A stretch of 64,000 nucleotides of DNA from GCA-002733465 sp965230525 (GCA_965230525.1 OZ246008.1:4464001-4528000); one strand, 5' to 3'; positions 36,392 through 45,391 are shown, numbered from the stretch's first letter. Program-made: numbers and translations. Notes: a model not told the origin generated them from the letters alone.

Positions 36392-37357
36392 GTGAACACG
36401 ACCACCGACTTACAAGACGAGAAATCTATTGTTGAGCAATTTTGTGGGCGTCACCGAATTGAATTCACAGCGTTCTTTGCAAGTTATCAATCAGTCTATT
36501 CAAAGTTATTAAGTTCTATCATTCTTCGAATAAATGAAAAGCAAAGTAAAGATAAAGGACAACCACTTATTATAGGAATTGCCGCACCGCAAGGCGCAGG
36601 TAAGACAACTCTAACCCAATTATTTAAGTTTGTTTTGGAAAAATGCAACCAACTCAGTGTGGCCTATGCTTCAATTGATGATTTTTACAAAACTAAATCC
36701 GAACGTAATCAGTTGGCTTTAAAGACTCACCCTCTGCTAAAAACCCGCGGCGTTCCGGGCACCCATGACATTAATTTAGCAATTTCAGTCATTAGCCAGT
36801 TGAAATCTGGGTATGCCAGCTCGCCGATTGCAATCCCCCGTTTTGACAAGGCCACTGATGATCGATGCGATAAAGATCAATGGTCAATCATTAGCAAGCC
36901 CATCGATGTGTTTCTTATAGAGGGATGGTGCCTGCATGCGAAAGCAGAATCAGAAGCGAGCCTCTGCCGGCCAATCAATTCGCTGGAAAGTGAACACGAC
37001 CCACAACAAATTTGGCGAAACTATGTCAACAAACAACTCAAGCATCATTATGATGAACTTTTTCAATTAATCGACCACACCTTTAAGTTTTATCCTCCTA
37101 GCTACCAATGCGTCTGTGATTGGCGAAAACAACAAGAACAGCGCTTGCGAGAAAAACTAGCTCATTTCGAGCATTCCAACAGTTCTGACGGTTACCAAGC
37201 AACAACCATGACAGATCAGCAAGTCGACTATTTTATGATGCACTTCGAGCGAGTTACTCGCCATTTATATTTATCGGAAGCACTCTCTAAACAAACTTCC
37301 ACAAGCCAAACCACGCTTTTACGCCTGAACCATCAGCGAATTCCAGAGTTTATTTAA
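36392..37357 (+). CDS. COG4240-type P-loop kinase, D-glycerate 3-kinase-like
   Basis: 321 residues from a GTG start at 36392. Walker A GIAAPQGAGKTTLTQ (~68), SIDDFYKTKSERNQLA (~105), RGVPGTHDINLAI (~130) and PRFDKATDDRCD (~155), then VFLIEGWCLHA. These are diagnostic of the uridine-kinase-like COG4240/Tda10 group, which includes plant-type glycerate 3-kinase (GLYK). The likely reaction is ATP-dependent phosphorylation of D-glycerate to 3-phosphoglycerate, but small-molecule specificity is not proven. It is cytoplasmic and monocistronic. Confidence 0.82.
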   Translation: MNTTTDLQDEKSIVEQFCGRHRIEFTAFFASYQSVYSKLLSSIILRINEKQSKDKGQPLIIGIAAPQGAGKTTLTQLFKFVLEKCNQLSVAYASIDDFYKTKSERNQLALKTHPLLKTRGVPGTHDINLAISVISQLKSGYASSPIAIPRFDKATDDRCDKDQWSIISKPIDVFLIEGWCLHAKAESEASLCRPINSLESEHDPQQIWRNYVNKQLKHHYDELFQLIDHTFKFYPPSYQCVCDWRKQQEQRLREKLAHFEHSNSSDGYQATTMTDQQVDYFMMHFERVTRHLYLSEALSKQTSTSQTTLLRLNHQRIPEFI

Positions 37358-37486
37358 CTAGCATTAACTTTTAGAGCACTGTTTGATTGGGTTGACAACG
37401 CTTGGTTAGCCGGCAAAAGGTTTCATTATGATTAAAATAGGCTATATTAATGAAGGACTTAATAAAAACGCGAGAAGCAACACCAA

Positions 37487-38857
37487 GTGAAGCAAGAATC
37501 GGACGACAGGGATTTTTACTCTGACAATCTAGTCATCATAAACAAAGATAACAAAGCGGTTGCCAAAGAGAATATATACAACTCAAATGGCGCCCTATTG
37601 CTGCCTGCCGGCGCAGAGATCCACTCGGACAATGCGAAAAAGATAGTACAACACAAATTACAAAAGCCACTAGAAGAAAGTGTTTCACTCGATAAGTTAC
37701 TAAATAAACCCGTTATTATCGAGCAACTTAAGGCGTTACCAAGCCACCCTGAAATGGTGCATATATTCAATAATAAACTTTCGATTGAGCGATTTTCCCA
37801 CCAATGTGATCAACTTAAAAAGCATCCGCTAATTGTACAAAAATTAACCGTATTTTCAATGCGTTACCCAGAGCATTATAAAAAGACGCTGTTCGGTGTT
37901 TATTTGGGCTTGTTGCTATGTGAAGAAAGGGACCTAGACGATAAGACTTGGCACAATGTCTTTATCGCAGCGCTTTGCCGCGACATAGGCTTGGTCCATA
38001 TCGACCCCAAAGTGGTCGAGAAAGATCAAGCGCTTACCGCAGCTGAGTGGCGACTGCTTCAAGGTCACGTGGCGATAGGTTATCAATTTCTAATGGATCT
38101 GCCGAATGTCAGTAAAGAAATGGCGCGAGCGGTATTAGAACATCACGAACGAACAGATGGGTTCGGGTACCCTAGAAATATTTCACTCGCTAAATTGGGT
38201 GTTGAAGGGCAGATTTTAGCCTTTAGCGATATGTTTATCGCGCTATTTTATAAGTACGTATTTGGCCATGGCTTCTCACTAATCGACTTAGCGGCTATCG
38301 TGCAAATAAACTCTAGTATCCATATGCAAGAAAATACCGAAGCTGCGCTGCGATTGATCAAAGCGCTTACGGAAAATGAAAAACGCAAACCCGTATTTAA
38401 AGATTTGAGAGCACAAATTCAGCGCATTCTTACCTGTCAGCCCAAAGTTCAGGAGTGGATTCGACTAGCTAACCTACTTAATAATCAATTGATAAAGATT
38501 GAAAAGTCAGCAATGCTCCTTAGAAATGTTCAAATGATGGCACGTATCAAATCGGTCATGGTTACTTCCGGAGTTCTCGACAGTACGCTAGTAGAGTGGC
38601 TCAACGCACTCGACCCGATCAACCTTAGTAGCGATGACATTGCTGAAGTTGAACACTTTACTCTGATGCTAAATGAGTCGATCTGGCAACTCAGTACACT
38701 TCAAAAATCCTTTTCTGTTATTCTTCAACACCTGCAAAAACAAGGCAAAGATCTTACTGAGGCTGGTCCCACAAAAATGGTACTCGATGCCATTCATGAA
38801 GAACTTGCCAAAGGTTTATTGATTGAAGAACAACTGACAAAATCTAAAGCTAGTTAG
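37487..38857 (+). CDS. HD-GYP-like protein with degenerate HD motif
   Basis: 456 residues from a GTG start. The central domain (~130-260) is HD-GYP-like: LTAAEWRLLQGHVAIGYQFL and HHERTDGFGYPRN (His219-His220-Glu, then DGFGYP) match the c-di-GMP phosphodiesterase signature. The first HD dyad, however, reads ALCRDIGLVHID: Arg165-Asp166 replaces His-Asp, and the HDIGK Lys is also lost. That would remove a metal ligand, so it may bind rather than hydrolyse c-di-GMP, or have reduced activity. The N-terminal ~120 residues and the helical C-terminal ~190 residues are unassigned. Cytoplasmic; no membrane segments. Confidence 0.85.
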   Translation: MKQESDDRDFYSDNLVIINKDNKAVAKENIYNSNGALLLPAGAEIHSDNAKKIVQHKLQKPLEESVSLDKLLNKPVIIEQLKALPSHPEMVHIFNNKLSIERFSHQCDQLKKHPLIVQKLTVFSMRYPEHYKKTLFGVYLGLLLCEERDLDDKTWHNVFIAALCRDIGLVHIDPKVVEKDQALTAAEWRLLQGHVAIGYQFLMDLPNVSKEMARAVLEHHERTDGFGYPRNISLAKLGVEGQILAFSDMFIALFYKYVFGHGFSLIDLAAIVQINSSIHMQENTEAALRLIKALTENEKRKPVFKDLRAQIQRILTCQPKVQEWIRLANLLNNQLIKIEKSAMLLRNVQMMARIKSVMVTSGVLDSTLVEWLNALDPINLSSDDIAEVEHFTLMLNESIWQLSTLQKSFSVILQHLQKQGKDLTEAGPTKMVLDAIHEELAKGLLIEEQLTKSKAS

Positions 38858-39012
38858 TGGATTTTTTAGCTCGAACTTAGCGCGTAAAAAATTGGAGTGA
38901 AAAAAACTGCCCAGAGTCTACATTACCCCACTCGTGAATTTAAACAGTTAACTCTCTCGATAATATGAATTAATTTGTTTGATTCAAAGATAGTTTTTTA
39001 AAAAAATACTTA

Positions 39013-39585
39013 ATGAATTTTTATATTTTTAAACAAAACACCCTCACCAAACAATCACCGCTAGCCATCGATAGCGTGCCCGATTTCATCTGCCCTTCGG
39101 ATTGGATAAAAGGTGAAAGCATGGCAGCGCCAACTCAAAATGGTGAAGCACTTCAACTCGAGCTATCACCATCAGGCGGCCAATTTAAGAGTGGCATCAT
39201 TGATGGTTTGTTAACTCTTTATCATTATCGTCTATATGATGCTCTGATAGAATTTGGTATCAACAATATCCAATGCTTTCCAGTCACTCTGCATAACCAA
39301 CAAACAGATGAAAGCATCGTTAATTATCGGCTGGTTAATATTATTGGACTGTTAGATTGTATTGACTTTGAAAAGAGTAAAACTAAAGATTGGCCAAGTG
39401 GACGAGGCTTTGACTTTCTTTCCATGGTCATTGATAGAAACAAAGTTAATAACCTAGCCCTATTTAGATTGAAAGATGATCCGACCAAGGTGATTATTAA
39501 TGAAGATTTAAAGGACTATTTACAATCAAAAAAAATGACTTCTGGCATTCAATTTATCGCCACAGAAGATTATTCTGATTGGTAG
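39013..39585 (+). CDS. Imm11-like (DUF1629) immunity-type protein, orphan
   Basis: 190 residues. The layout matches the Imm11/DUF1629 family: an N-terminal YIFKQN strand, a central SGIIDGLLTLYHYRLYDALIEFGINNIQCFPV block, VNYRLVNIIGLLDCIDFEKS, and a C-terminal LALFRLKDDPTKVIINEDLKDYLQ with a final GIQFIAT. Members protect against toxins of contact-dependent or secreted systems. No toxin, Rhs or CDI gene is adjacent, so it stands alone here. No good ribosome binding site is visible. A 16-bp tandem duplication lies just after the stop. Confidence 0.75.
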   Translation: MNFYIFKQNTLTKQSPLAIDSVPDFICPSDWIKGESMAAPTQNGEALQLELSPSGGQFKSGIIDGLLTLYHYRLYDALIEFGINNIQCFPVTLHNQQTDESIVNYRLVNIIGLLDCIDFEKSKTKDWPSGRGFDFLSMVIDRNKVNNLALFRLKDDPTKVIINEDLKDYLQSKKMTSGIQFIATEDYSDW

Positions 39586-39611
39586 TTGATAAGTTTCCAG
39601 CGAGCCATTCT

Positions 39612-39643
39612 GCTCAAGTCCCTCTTAGCTCAAGTCCCTCATA
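39612..39643. repeat. 16-bp tandem direct repeat
   Basis: Two adjacent units GCTCAAGTCCCTCTTA and GCTCAAGTCCCTCATA (15 of 16 identical) between the Imm11-like stop and the end of the LysR gene. Probably a replication-slippage duplication. Confidence 0.85.
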
Positions 39644-39660
39644 GCTCTCCTTCCTCTCTG

Positions 39661-40530
39661 CTAGCGTCGGCCTTCAAACAAATGAAGCAGTGGGTCGACA
39701 TTTTGAATAATATGATCCCTAAACGCCACTATTCGAGAGTTATGACGAGAGTCAGGATGAATCAACAGCCAAAGACCGAGATCAAATTTTTGATTAGGCG
39801 AACAAAACCTTTCTAACAACGGATCCGAATCTCCAATAAAACAAGGCAAATAAGAAACGCCCATCCCTTCTCGGACCGCAGAATGTATCATTAATGCATC
39901 ATCGCAATTAAATTGAAATGATTTATGGTTGCAGGATAGGCGGGTCCAATCTCGATGAAAACTGCAACATTCTGCACCAATCCATTTGAGTGGTTCTTTT
40001 TCTTGTCGTTGCTGCTTAATGTATTGAACATTGCCATAAATCGTAGAAGCAACGGTTGCAATACGTTTGCCTATAAGAGACTCAGGCGGCGAATTAGTCC
40101 ACCTAATCGCCACATCCGCTTCTCGGTGAGCTAAACTAACCACACCAGCAGAGGCGATAATATGTAAATCAATTTGCGGATAGGCTTTACAAAAACTATT
40201 GAACAGCCGCATAAATATCGATGAAGCCATGCTGTTGTTGGTAGTCACTCTTAATGGGCCAGCGAGTAACGCGTCGCTACTCATCAACGCGTTGTCTACA
40301 CCAAACACTTCATTTTCTATTCTGCCAGCAGCCCGCATGATTTTGTGGCCAGCATCGGTTAATTGATAACAGCCTTTTTTGCGGCTTAATAAGCTAATAT
40401 CTAGCTGTTTTTCTAATGCTCGAACGCGTCTTGAAACCGTTGAATGCTGCACATTAAGCTGTTTTGCAGCGCCACTCATTGTTCCGCAACGCGCGACCGC
40501 TAAGAATATTTTTAAGTCATCCCAGTTCAT
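39661..40530 (-). CDS. LysR-family regulator, divergent from mddA
   Basis: 289 residues. N-terminal winged helix-turn-helix (WDDLKIFLAVARCGTMSGAAKQLNVQHSTVSRRVRALE) and a C-terminal LysR substrate-binding domain that begins LAGPLRVTTNNSMASS. TAGGTGA precedes the ATG. It is divergent from the mddA-GFA operon, 139 nt away, which it probably controls. A perfect palindrome lies 15-30 nt upstream of its own start. It is clearly related to the second LysR at 41997 (shared MNWDDL start and overall layout), suggesting duplication. Confidence 0.92.
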   Translation of the reverse strand: MNWDDLKIFLAVARCGTMSGAAKQLNVQHSTVSRRVRALEKQLDISLLSRKKGCYQLTDAGHKIMRAAGRIENEVFGVDNALMSSDALLAGPLRVTTNNSMASSIFMRLFNSFCKAYPQIDLHIIASAGVVSLAHREADVAIRWTNSPPESLIGKRIATVASTIYGNVQYIKQQRQEKEPLKWIGAECCSFHRDWTRLSCNHKSFQFNCDDALMIHSAVREGMGVSYLPCFIGDSDPLLERFCSPNQKFDLGLWLLIHPDSRHNSRIVAFRDHIIQNVDPLLHLFEGRR

Positions 40531-40544
40531 TAATCACCTACTTT

Positions 40545-40560
40545 TGTGCATATTTGCACA
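40545..40560. promoter_or_regulatory. Palindrome, candidate LysR operator
   Basis: TGTGCA-TATT-TGCACA, a perfect 6-bp inverted repeat with a 4-nt spacer, just upstream of the first LysR gene in the divergent region. The spacing differs from the classical T-N11-A box, but a related TTTTTGCACAT half-site lies upstream of the second LysR at about 42925-42936. Confidence 0.45.
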
Positions 40561-40669
40561 TTATGCGTCCAATTATCAGCAATTGTTAGCTAAAAATGAA
40601 TAAAGTAAGATGACTCTAAGCTAGCCTCACGTTAATAATAAGTGCTGAGTGAAACAGCAGGGAGAACAA

Positions 40670-41440
40670 ATGCGATATTTTTATTTTGCTTATGGGGTGA
40701 CAACTTACCTGATATTTTTTGGCGTGTTTCTTTATTCCATTGGTTTTGTGGGAAATTTTATCGTGCCAAAATCCATGGACACCGGGGCAAGCTCTCCACT
40801 CGGAGAAGCGCTAGTTATCAACCTTCTATTGCTATCAGTGTTCGCTGTCCAACACAGTGTTATGGCACGAAAAGGATTTAAGCGCTGGTGGACCAAAATC
40901 ATTCCAGCAGAAATAGAACGAAATACCTACGTACTTTTTTCGAGCTTGGCACTTGCTCTGCTTTATTGGCAGTGGCGCCCTATGGGAGAAGTAATTTGGG
41001 ATGTTTCCAACACGCCACTAGCTCCGATTCTGATCGGATTATCTTTGACCGGTTGGTTTATTGTTGTGATCAGCACGTTTTTATTGGATCACTTTGAGTT
41101 ACTCGGATTACGCCAAGCTTACTCAAATTTATATGGTCAGCAGGCGTCAAATACCACTTTCAGAACACCGGGTTTATATTTATTTGTCCGCCATCCCATC
41201 TATTTAGGCTTTACTATTGCTTTTTGGGCAACACCAATTATGACTAGTGCGCATTTGCTGTTTGCAATAGCGACTCTGGGCTATACCTTAATCGGTATTC
41301 GATTTGAAGAGAAAGATTTAGTCTCAGAGTTTGGCGAGCAATATCGGTCCTACCAATCGAAAGTGTCTATGCTTTTTCCCATTAAATACAGCCGAATTAT
41401 GCCACAAGCTGAAAAAGCTGATCACACAAAAGAGAGCTAA
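40670..41440 (+). CDS. mddA: Methanethiol S-methyltransferase MddA-like membrane protein
   Basis: 256-residue integral membrane protein with about six helices, of the NnrU/isoprenylcysteine-methyltransferase-like superfamily. The blocks AVQHSVMARKGFKRWWTKIIP, IERNTYVLFSSLALALLYWQWRP and FRTPGLYLFVRHPIYLGFTIAFWATP correspond closely to MddA, which methylates methanethiol with SAM to give dimethylsulfide. RHPIYLG and the late Glu-Glu (FEEKDL) are the SAM-site residues of the superfamily. A longer frame starts at a GTG at 40649, but GGGAG at 40660-40664 sits 5 nt before the ATG at 40670 and fixes the start. It is followed by a GFA gene after 2 nt, and is divergent from a LysR gene. Confidence 0.82.
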   Translation: MRYFYFAYGVTTYLIFFGVFLYSIGFVGNFIVPKSMDTGASSPLGEALVINLLLLSVFAVQHSVMARKGFKRWWTKIIPAEIERNTYVLFSSLALALLYWQWRPMGEVIWDVSNTPLAPILIGLSLTGWFIVVISTFLLDHFELLGLRQAYSNLYGQQASNTTFRTPGLYLFVRHPIYLGFTIAFWATPIMTSAHLLFAIATLGYTLIGIRFEEKDLVSEFGEQYRSYQSKVSMLFPIKYSRIMPQAEKADHTKES

Positions 41441-41442
41441 CT

Positions 41443-41946
41443 ATGACCTTTTCAGCCAGTCCTCCTCAAGGCGGTTGTAGCTGCGGAAAACTAAGATACC
41501 AGTTAACCGCTAATCCACTCATCATCCATTGCTGTCACTGCCGAAAATGCCAATGTCAAACCGGTAGCGCGTTTGTAATCAATGCGCTATTGGAAGCCGA
41601 TTGTGTTGAAGTCATCCGTGGTGAAATAGAACAAATTAATGTTGAGACTCCCAGTGGCAAAGGCCAAAATATTGCTCGCTGCAAAACATGTAAAGTCGCC
41701 GTTTGGAGTAATTATTATATGGGTGGCATAAATGAGTTAATTCGTTTTGTACGAGTTGGCACTTTGGATGAGCCGGATAAATTTCCACCAGACGTACATA
41801 TATTTACCACCACAAAACAACCTTGGGTGAGCTTACCGAAAGATAGCCATGTGGTTGATATTTTTTATGACTATGGAACTACCTGGTCACAAGAAAATCT
41901 AGATAAACGTAAAGCATTACTAAAAACTGCGGGAGTGATCGCTTAG
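41443..41946 (+). CDS. GFA/CENP-V family zinc protein
   Basis: 167 residues, glutathione-dependent formaldehyde-activating (GFA)-like fold. Zinc ligands appear in order: GGCSCGKLRY (C-x-C), CCHCRKCQCQTGS (CxxC) and CKTC (CxxC). Most GFA-family proteins lack proven activity; some act on glutathione-bound thiol or aldehyde adducts. It starts 2 nt after the mddA stop and is certainly co-transcribed, so a role in handling a C1 or sulfur intermediate alongside MddA is plausible. Confidence 0.88.
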   Translation: MTFSASPPQGGCSCGKLRYQLTANPLIIHCCHCRKCQCQTGSAFVINALLEADCVEVIRGEIEQINVETPSGKGQNIARCKTCKVAVWSNYYMGGINELIRFVRVGTLDEPDKFPPDVHIFTTTKQPWVSLPKDSHVVDIFYDYGTTWSQENLDKRKALLKTAGVIA

Positions 41947-41996
41947 ATATTTGGGTGAATTTTGCAGTTTATCTTTTAGCAAAAAGTTAATTTGAA

Positions 41997-42875
41997 TCAC
42001 CCTCTCCAATAGTTTGAGCAACGTCCCTCAAATAAACCGCTAGAGTTTTCCACCAGTTGCTGCAAGAACTCTTTACAGGCTCTGACTCTAGCCGTTGTTC
42101 TAAGACCAACATGATTAAGCAACCAAATACCCCATTTAGATTTTTCTAATTCATAATTGAGCCGAATCAGTCCCGGCTGGGTATCACCAATAAAACAAGG
42201 TAACTTAACCACTCCATGGCCTTGAGCCGCAGCAACTGCCATAGATCCAACATCGTCGATTCGATAAGCCACCGGGTTATCTTTAAAATACTGTTTCATC
42301 CAAGGCGGCGGGCTTAGCTCTGAAGTAAACAAAATCACAGGAAGTTGATGTGAAGACTGTTGCAGCAGCTTCTCGCTTGCATATAAACCATGTTTAATTT
42401 TGATAAGTTCTCGGCCAATTAAATTTTCCGGCGGACTTGGCGTCATTCTAAGCGCGAGTTCGGCATCCAAACGAGCCAGATCGACCAGCCCCTTAGTCAT
42501 CATTAATTGCAATTCAATTTTTGGATAAGCGCGATAAAACGAATGTAGCTTGGGTAATACAATACGATTGGCTAATTCAAATGCTACGGTTAATTTTAGC
42601 GGCCCAGCCAAAGCTGAATCTGAATGACTGGCTTGTCGGTCAATTAACTCAACTTTTTGTTCAATAAGTGAAACCTTATCAATTAAATTCTCTGCCGTTT
42701 GGGTCATCACATAGCCGGCCGGGGTTCGATCAAATAGTCGCGCGTCAATGTCTGCTTCTAGTGCTTGAATTCGTCTAGCTACGGTAGTATGTTTCACTCC
42801 CAATTCACGACCCGCAGCACTGATTGAACCTTCTCTAGCCACCGACAAGAAATAGCGTAAATCATCCCAGTTCAT
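41997..42875 (-). CDS. LysR-family regulator, divergent from phzF-like gene
   Basis: 292 residues. Winged HTH (WDDLRYFLSVAREGSISAAGRELGVKHTTVARRIQALE) and a LysR effector domain (LAGPLKLTVAFELANR). GGAGAG is ideally placed before the ATG. Divergent from the PhzF-family gene, 147 nt away, which is the likely target. It is a close relative of the LysR at 39661. Confidence 0.92.
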   Translation of the reverse strand: MNWDDLRYFLSVAREGSISAAGRELGVKHTTVARRIQALEADIDARLFDRTPAGYVMTQTAENLIDKVSLIEQKVELIDRQASHSDSALAGPLKLTVAFELANRIVLPKLHSFYRAYPKIELQLMMTKGLVDLARLDAELALRMTPSPPENLIGRELIKIKHGLYASEKLLQQSSHQLPVILFTSELSPPPWMKQYFKDNPVAYRIDDVGSMAVAAAQGHGVVKLPCFIGDTQPGLIRLNYELEKSKWGIWLLNHVGLRTTARVRACKEFLQQLVENSSGLFEGRCSNYWRG

Positions 42876-42940
42876 TGTTCTCTCCGGTGGCTAATTTTGA
42901 GCACATGACCGATTTATGATGTTTATTTTTGCACATATCC

Positions 42941-42954
42941 AGCTAATATTAGCT
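42941..42954. promoter_or_regulatory. 14-bp perfect palindrome, candidate operator
   Basis: AGCTAATATTAGCT reads identically on both strands, in the divergent LysR/phzF intergenic region about 70 nt from both starts, where LysR regulators usually bind. Confidence 0.4.
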
Positions 42955-43022
42955 CATTTACACCCCTATTTGAACATCTTATAGTGATTGTGTAACCTAA
43001 CTTATGCACCAAGGAGCACACT

Positions 43023-43862
43023 ATGACATCGCCGAGACTACAAAAATTAGCGGCTTTTACCTCTAACCCACAAGGTGGAAACCCAGCAGGTGTTTGGATT
43101 GGCAATGAACTGCCAACACCCGCAGAAATGCAAACCATCGCTAAGCAAGTTGGCTTCTCCGAAACTGCATTTGTTGCGCCACTGCAAGGAACCACTCGAA
43201 CTGTCAGATATTATAGCCCTGAAGCGGAAGTCGCATTTTGTGGCCATGCAACAGTCGCGACTGGTGTAGCACTTGGACAAAAGACGGGGTCTGCTGACTA
43301 TCAATTTGAAACGACGGTCGGAACTATTCCGGTAAAGGTCTCCGAACAAGGTGGAAAATTTTTGGCGACTCTGACCTCAGTCGAACCTGAGTACCAACCA
43401 GCTTCAGAACCGCTATTAAGTAAAGCACTTGAAGCGTTGCACTGGAATGAACAAGAGTTAGACCCAAAGCTACTTCCTGCTCGAGCATTTGCTGGCAATT
43501 GGCATTTAGTCATCGCCGTTAAAACTAAATCTCGCTTAGATAATTTAAACTATGACTTTGAAAAGCTTAAAGCACTCATGCTAGATAACAACCTAACCAC
43601 GCTTCAATTGATCTGGAGAGAAAATGAAGAGCTCTTCCATTCTCGAAATCCTTTTCCCGTAGGAGGCGTTGTAGAAGATGCTGCCACAGGAGCCGCGGCA
43701 GTCGCTTTAGGAGGTTATTTGCGTGAAGCCAAACTTATAAACACACCAAAGGAAATTAATATTTTACAAGGCGAAATAATGCAAAGACCGAGCGAGTTAA
43801 TGCTTTCGATTCCTAGTAAAGGTGGAATACATGTCTCTGGAACCGCTGTCAATTTAGACTAA
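43023..43862 (+). CDS. PhzF-family isomerase (YddE-like)
   Basis: 279 residues, the normal length of PhzF proteins with two similar half-barrels. GNPAGVWIG, the catalytic Glu in VGFSETAFVAP, RYYSPEAEVAFCGHAT and the second-half GGVVEDAATGAAAVALGGYL are the family signatures. PhzF of phenazine synthesis is a diaphorin-like isomerase; here no phenazine genes are present, so this is a stand-alone member of unknown substrate. AAGGAG precedes the ATG, and a LysR gene is divergent. Confidence 0.92.
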   Translation: MTSPRLQKLAAFTSNPQGGNPAGVWIGNELPTPAEMQTIAKQVGFSETAFVAPLQGTTRTVRYYSPEAEVAFCGHATVATGVALGQKTGSADYQFETTVGTIPVKVSEQGGKFLATLTSVEPEYQPASEPLLSKALEALHWNEQELDPKLLPARAFAGNWHLVIAVKTKSRLDNLNYDFEKLKALMLDNNLTTLQLIWRENEELFHSRNPFPVGGVVEDAATGAAAVALGGYLREAKLINTPKEINILQGEIMQRPSELMLSIPSKGGIHVSGTAVNLD

Positions 43863-43896
43863 GTAGACCGCCGGTTTTCAATGGTGGGCAAGTTTT

Positions 43897-45291
43897 TTAT
43901 CCACGCTTAACGACTGCCATCAGCTCAACAAAGCGCTGGCTGTCTCGTAGATGTTTTAATTCATCAAAGGCCCATGCGGTTGGCACCATTGGATTTTTTT
44001 CTTGAATAGCACTCTCTAACGCATTTAAAGCCTTTTCTGACTCTCCAATTTCTCCATATGCCAAAGCTAATTTAAAGGGGTCGGCACGATGTTTAATCAG
44101 TAGATCGATGTACCATTGGTTAAATGCATCTGGATTTCCCTTTTGAATTTCAGTCATTATTGTATCGATGTGACTCACTGGCACATCAAATAACAACATA
44201 AATTCTTTTAAGTAGTGTCTCGCTGTTTGCGATAACTCTAATTTCAATGCAGAACGGCCCGCACACAACAGACTAAATTGGTACTTTGGCTCAATTTCTA
44301 AACTCTGTACACATTGCCGCAAAGCCATATCATATTTTCCTGCTACTTGATAAAACCAGCCAGCATGATAGTGCTCTTGAAAACGGCCGGGATCAATGTC
44401 CAACGCTTTCGAAATGCTGTTTTCCGCAACTTGATAATCACCTTGAATAGTGGCGACCACAGCCAAATCATGCAAAACCGGAATTGACTTGGGTGCGAGC
44501 TGATTGGCAGTATCAAAATACTTTCGCGCCTTAACAATATCCCAGTCAAAATATAAACTAACTTTCGCCACGGCAAGATTGGCTCTTGCACTATTAGGAT
44601 TTAGCGCCAAAGCTTTATCCGCTTGAGCCTTTACCGATGCCCTACCTTGATCATCATCCACTTCAAATAATTTTAGCAAGGCGAGACCTGCATAGCCGTC
44701 GGCAAGTTGCGGTTCTAGCGAAATCGCTTTCTCAAAGAGTCGCTGCGCCCGTTGGTAATTTTCATGCCCGGCTTGATCATATAAATAAAATCCTCGGGTG
44801 ATCGCTTGCTCTGCTTCAGAACTTGCAAAGTAATGCTTTTGTTCATTTGAGGGGGGCGGATAAAAATACCATCCCAATCCTAAAATTAAGATACAAAGCG
44901 CCACTATTCCAGCCACGGCTTGCACTGGCCATCGTCTTAATTGTTTTTCAACGAGTTGATAATCACCGATAAACCGATAGCCTTTTTTAGGAACGGTTTC
45001 AATGTACTTAGGCGCTTTAGGATCATCTGCTAAAGCTTGTCTAATTTGCTTAATGCAAAAGTTGATGTTTTGGTCAAAATCAACCACTTGATCTGTCCAA
45101 ACAGACTCAATAATTTGCTCTCTGGTCACCAGTTTGCCAGGGTGATTAAGTAAAACAGCTAAAATTTCGGATGGTTTAGGGGGTAGGTCTTTGCTCTCAG
45201 GTAAGCCATTTAATAGTTGAGTTTTAAAATCGAATGATAAACCAGCAAAGCGGATTTCTTTATATTTATCAGACAGTTGATTCTCACTCAT
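43897..45291 (-). CDS. CadC-like transmembrane wHTH regulator with TPR domain
   Basis: 464 residues: OmpR/PhoB-type winged helix (~10-108; NINFCIKQIRQALADDP, then YIETVPKKGYRFI), transmembrane helix (~122-142, VQAVAGIVALCILILGLGWYF), then a TPR array (~160-440; repeats such as AEQAITRGFYLYDQAG and ADGYAGLALLKLFE). A membrane one-component activator of the ToxR/CadC type. Divergent from the ankyrin-protein operon, with 100 nt between starts, so that operon is the probable target. Confidence 0.9.
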   Translation of the reverse strand: MSENQLSDKYKEIRFAGLSFDFKTQLLNGLPESKDLPPKPSEILAVLLNHPGKLVTREQIIESVWTDQVVDFDQNINFCIKQIRQALADDPKAPKYIETVPKKGYRFIGDYQLVEKQLRRWPVQAVAGIVALCILILGLGWYFYPPPSNEQKHYFASSEAEQAITRGFYLYDQAGHENYQRAQRLFEKAISLEPQLADGYAGLALLKLFEVDDDQGRASVKAQADKALALNPNSARANLAVAKVSLYFDWDIVKARKYFDTANQLAPKSIPVLHDLAVVATIQGDYQVAENSISKALDIDPGRFQEHYHAGWFYQVAGKYDMALRQCVQSLEIEPKYQFSLLCAGRSALKLELSQTARHYLKEFMLLFDVPVSHIDTIMTEIQKGNPDAFNQWYIDLLIKHRADPFKLALAYGEIGESEKALNALESAIQEKNPMVPTAWAFDELKHLRDSQRFVELMAVVKRG

Positions 45292-45391
45292 AAGTTACTC
45301 ATTGGCAATTCAGTTGTTCTCACTAGCGATATTATTATCACTGACAGACTATTTAGCTGTCTACTCAATTATTCGATATTAAGGTGATTCA

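Noticed and set aside
43023..43862. Phenazine biosynthesis locus
   Set aside because: Only a PhzF-family protein is present; no other phz genes, and the family is widespread outside phenazine synthesis.
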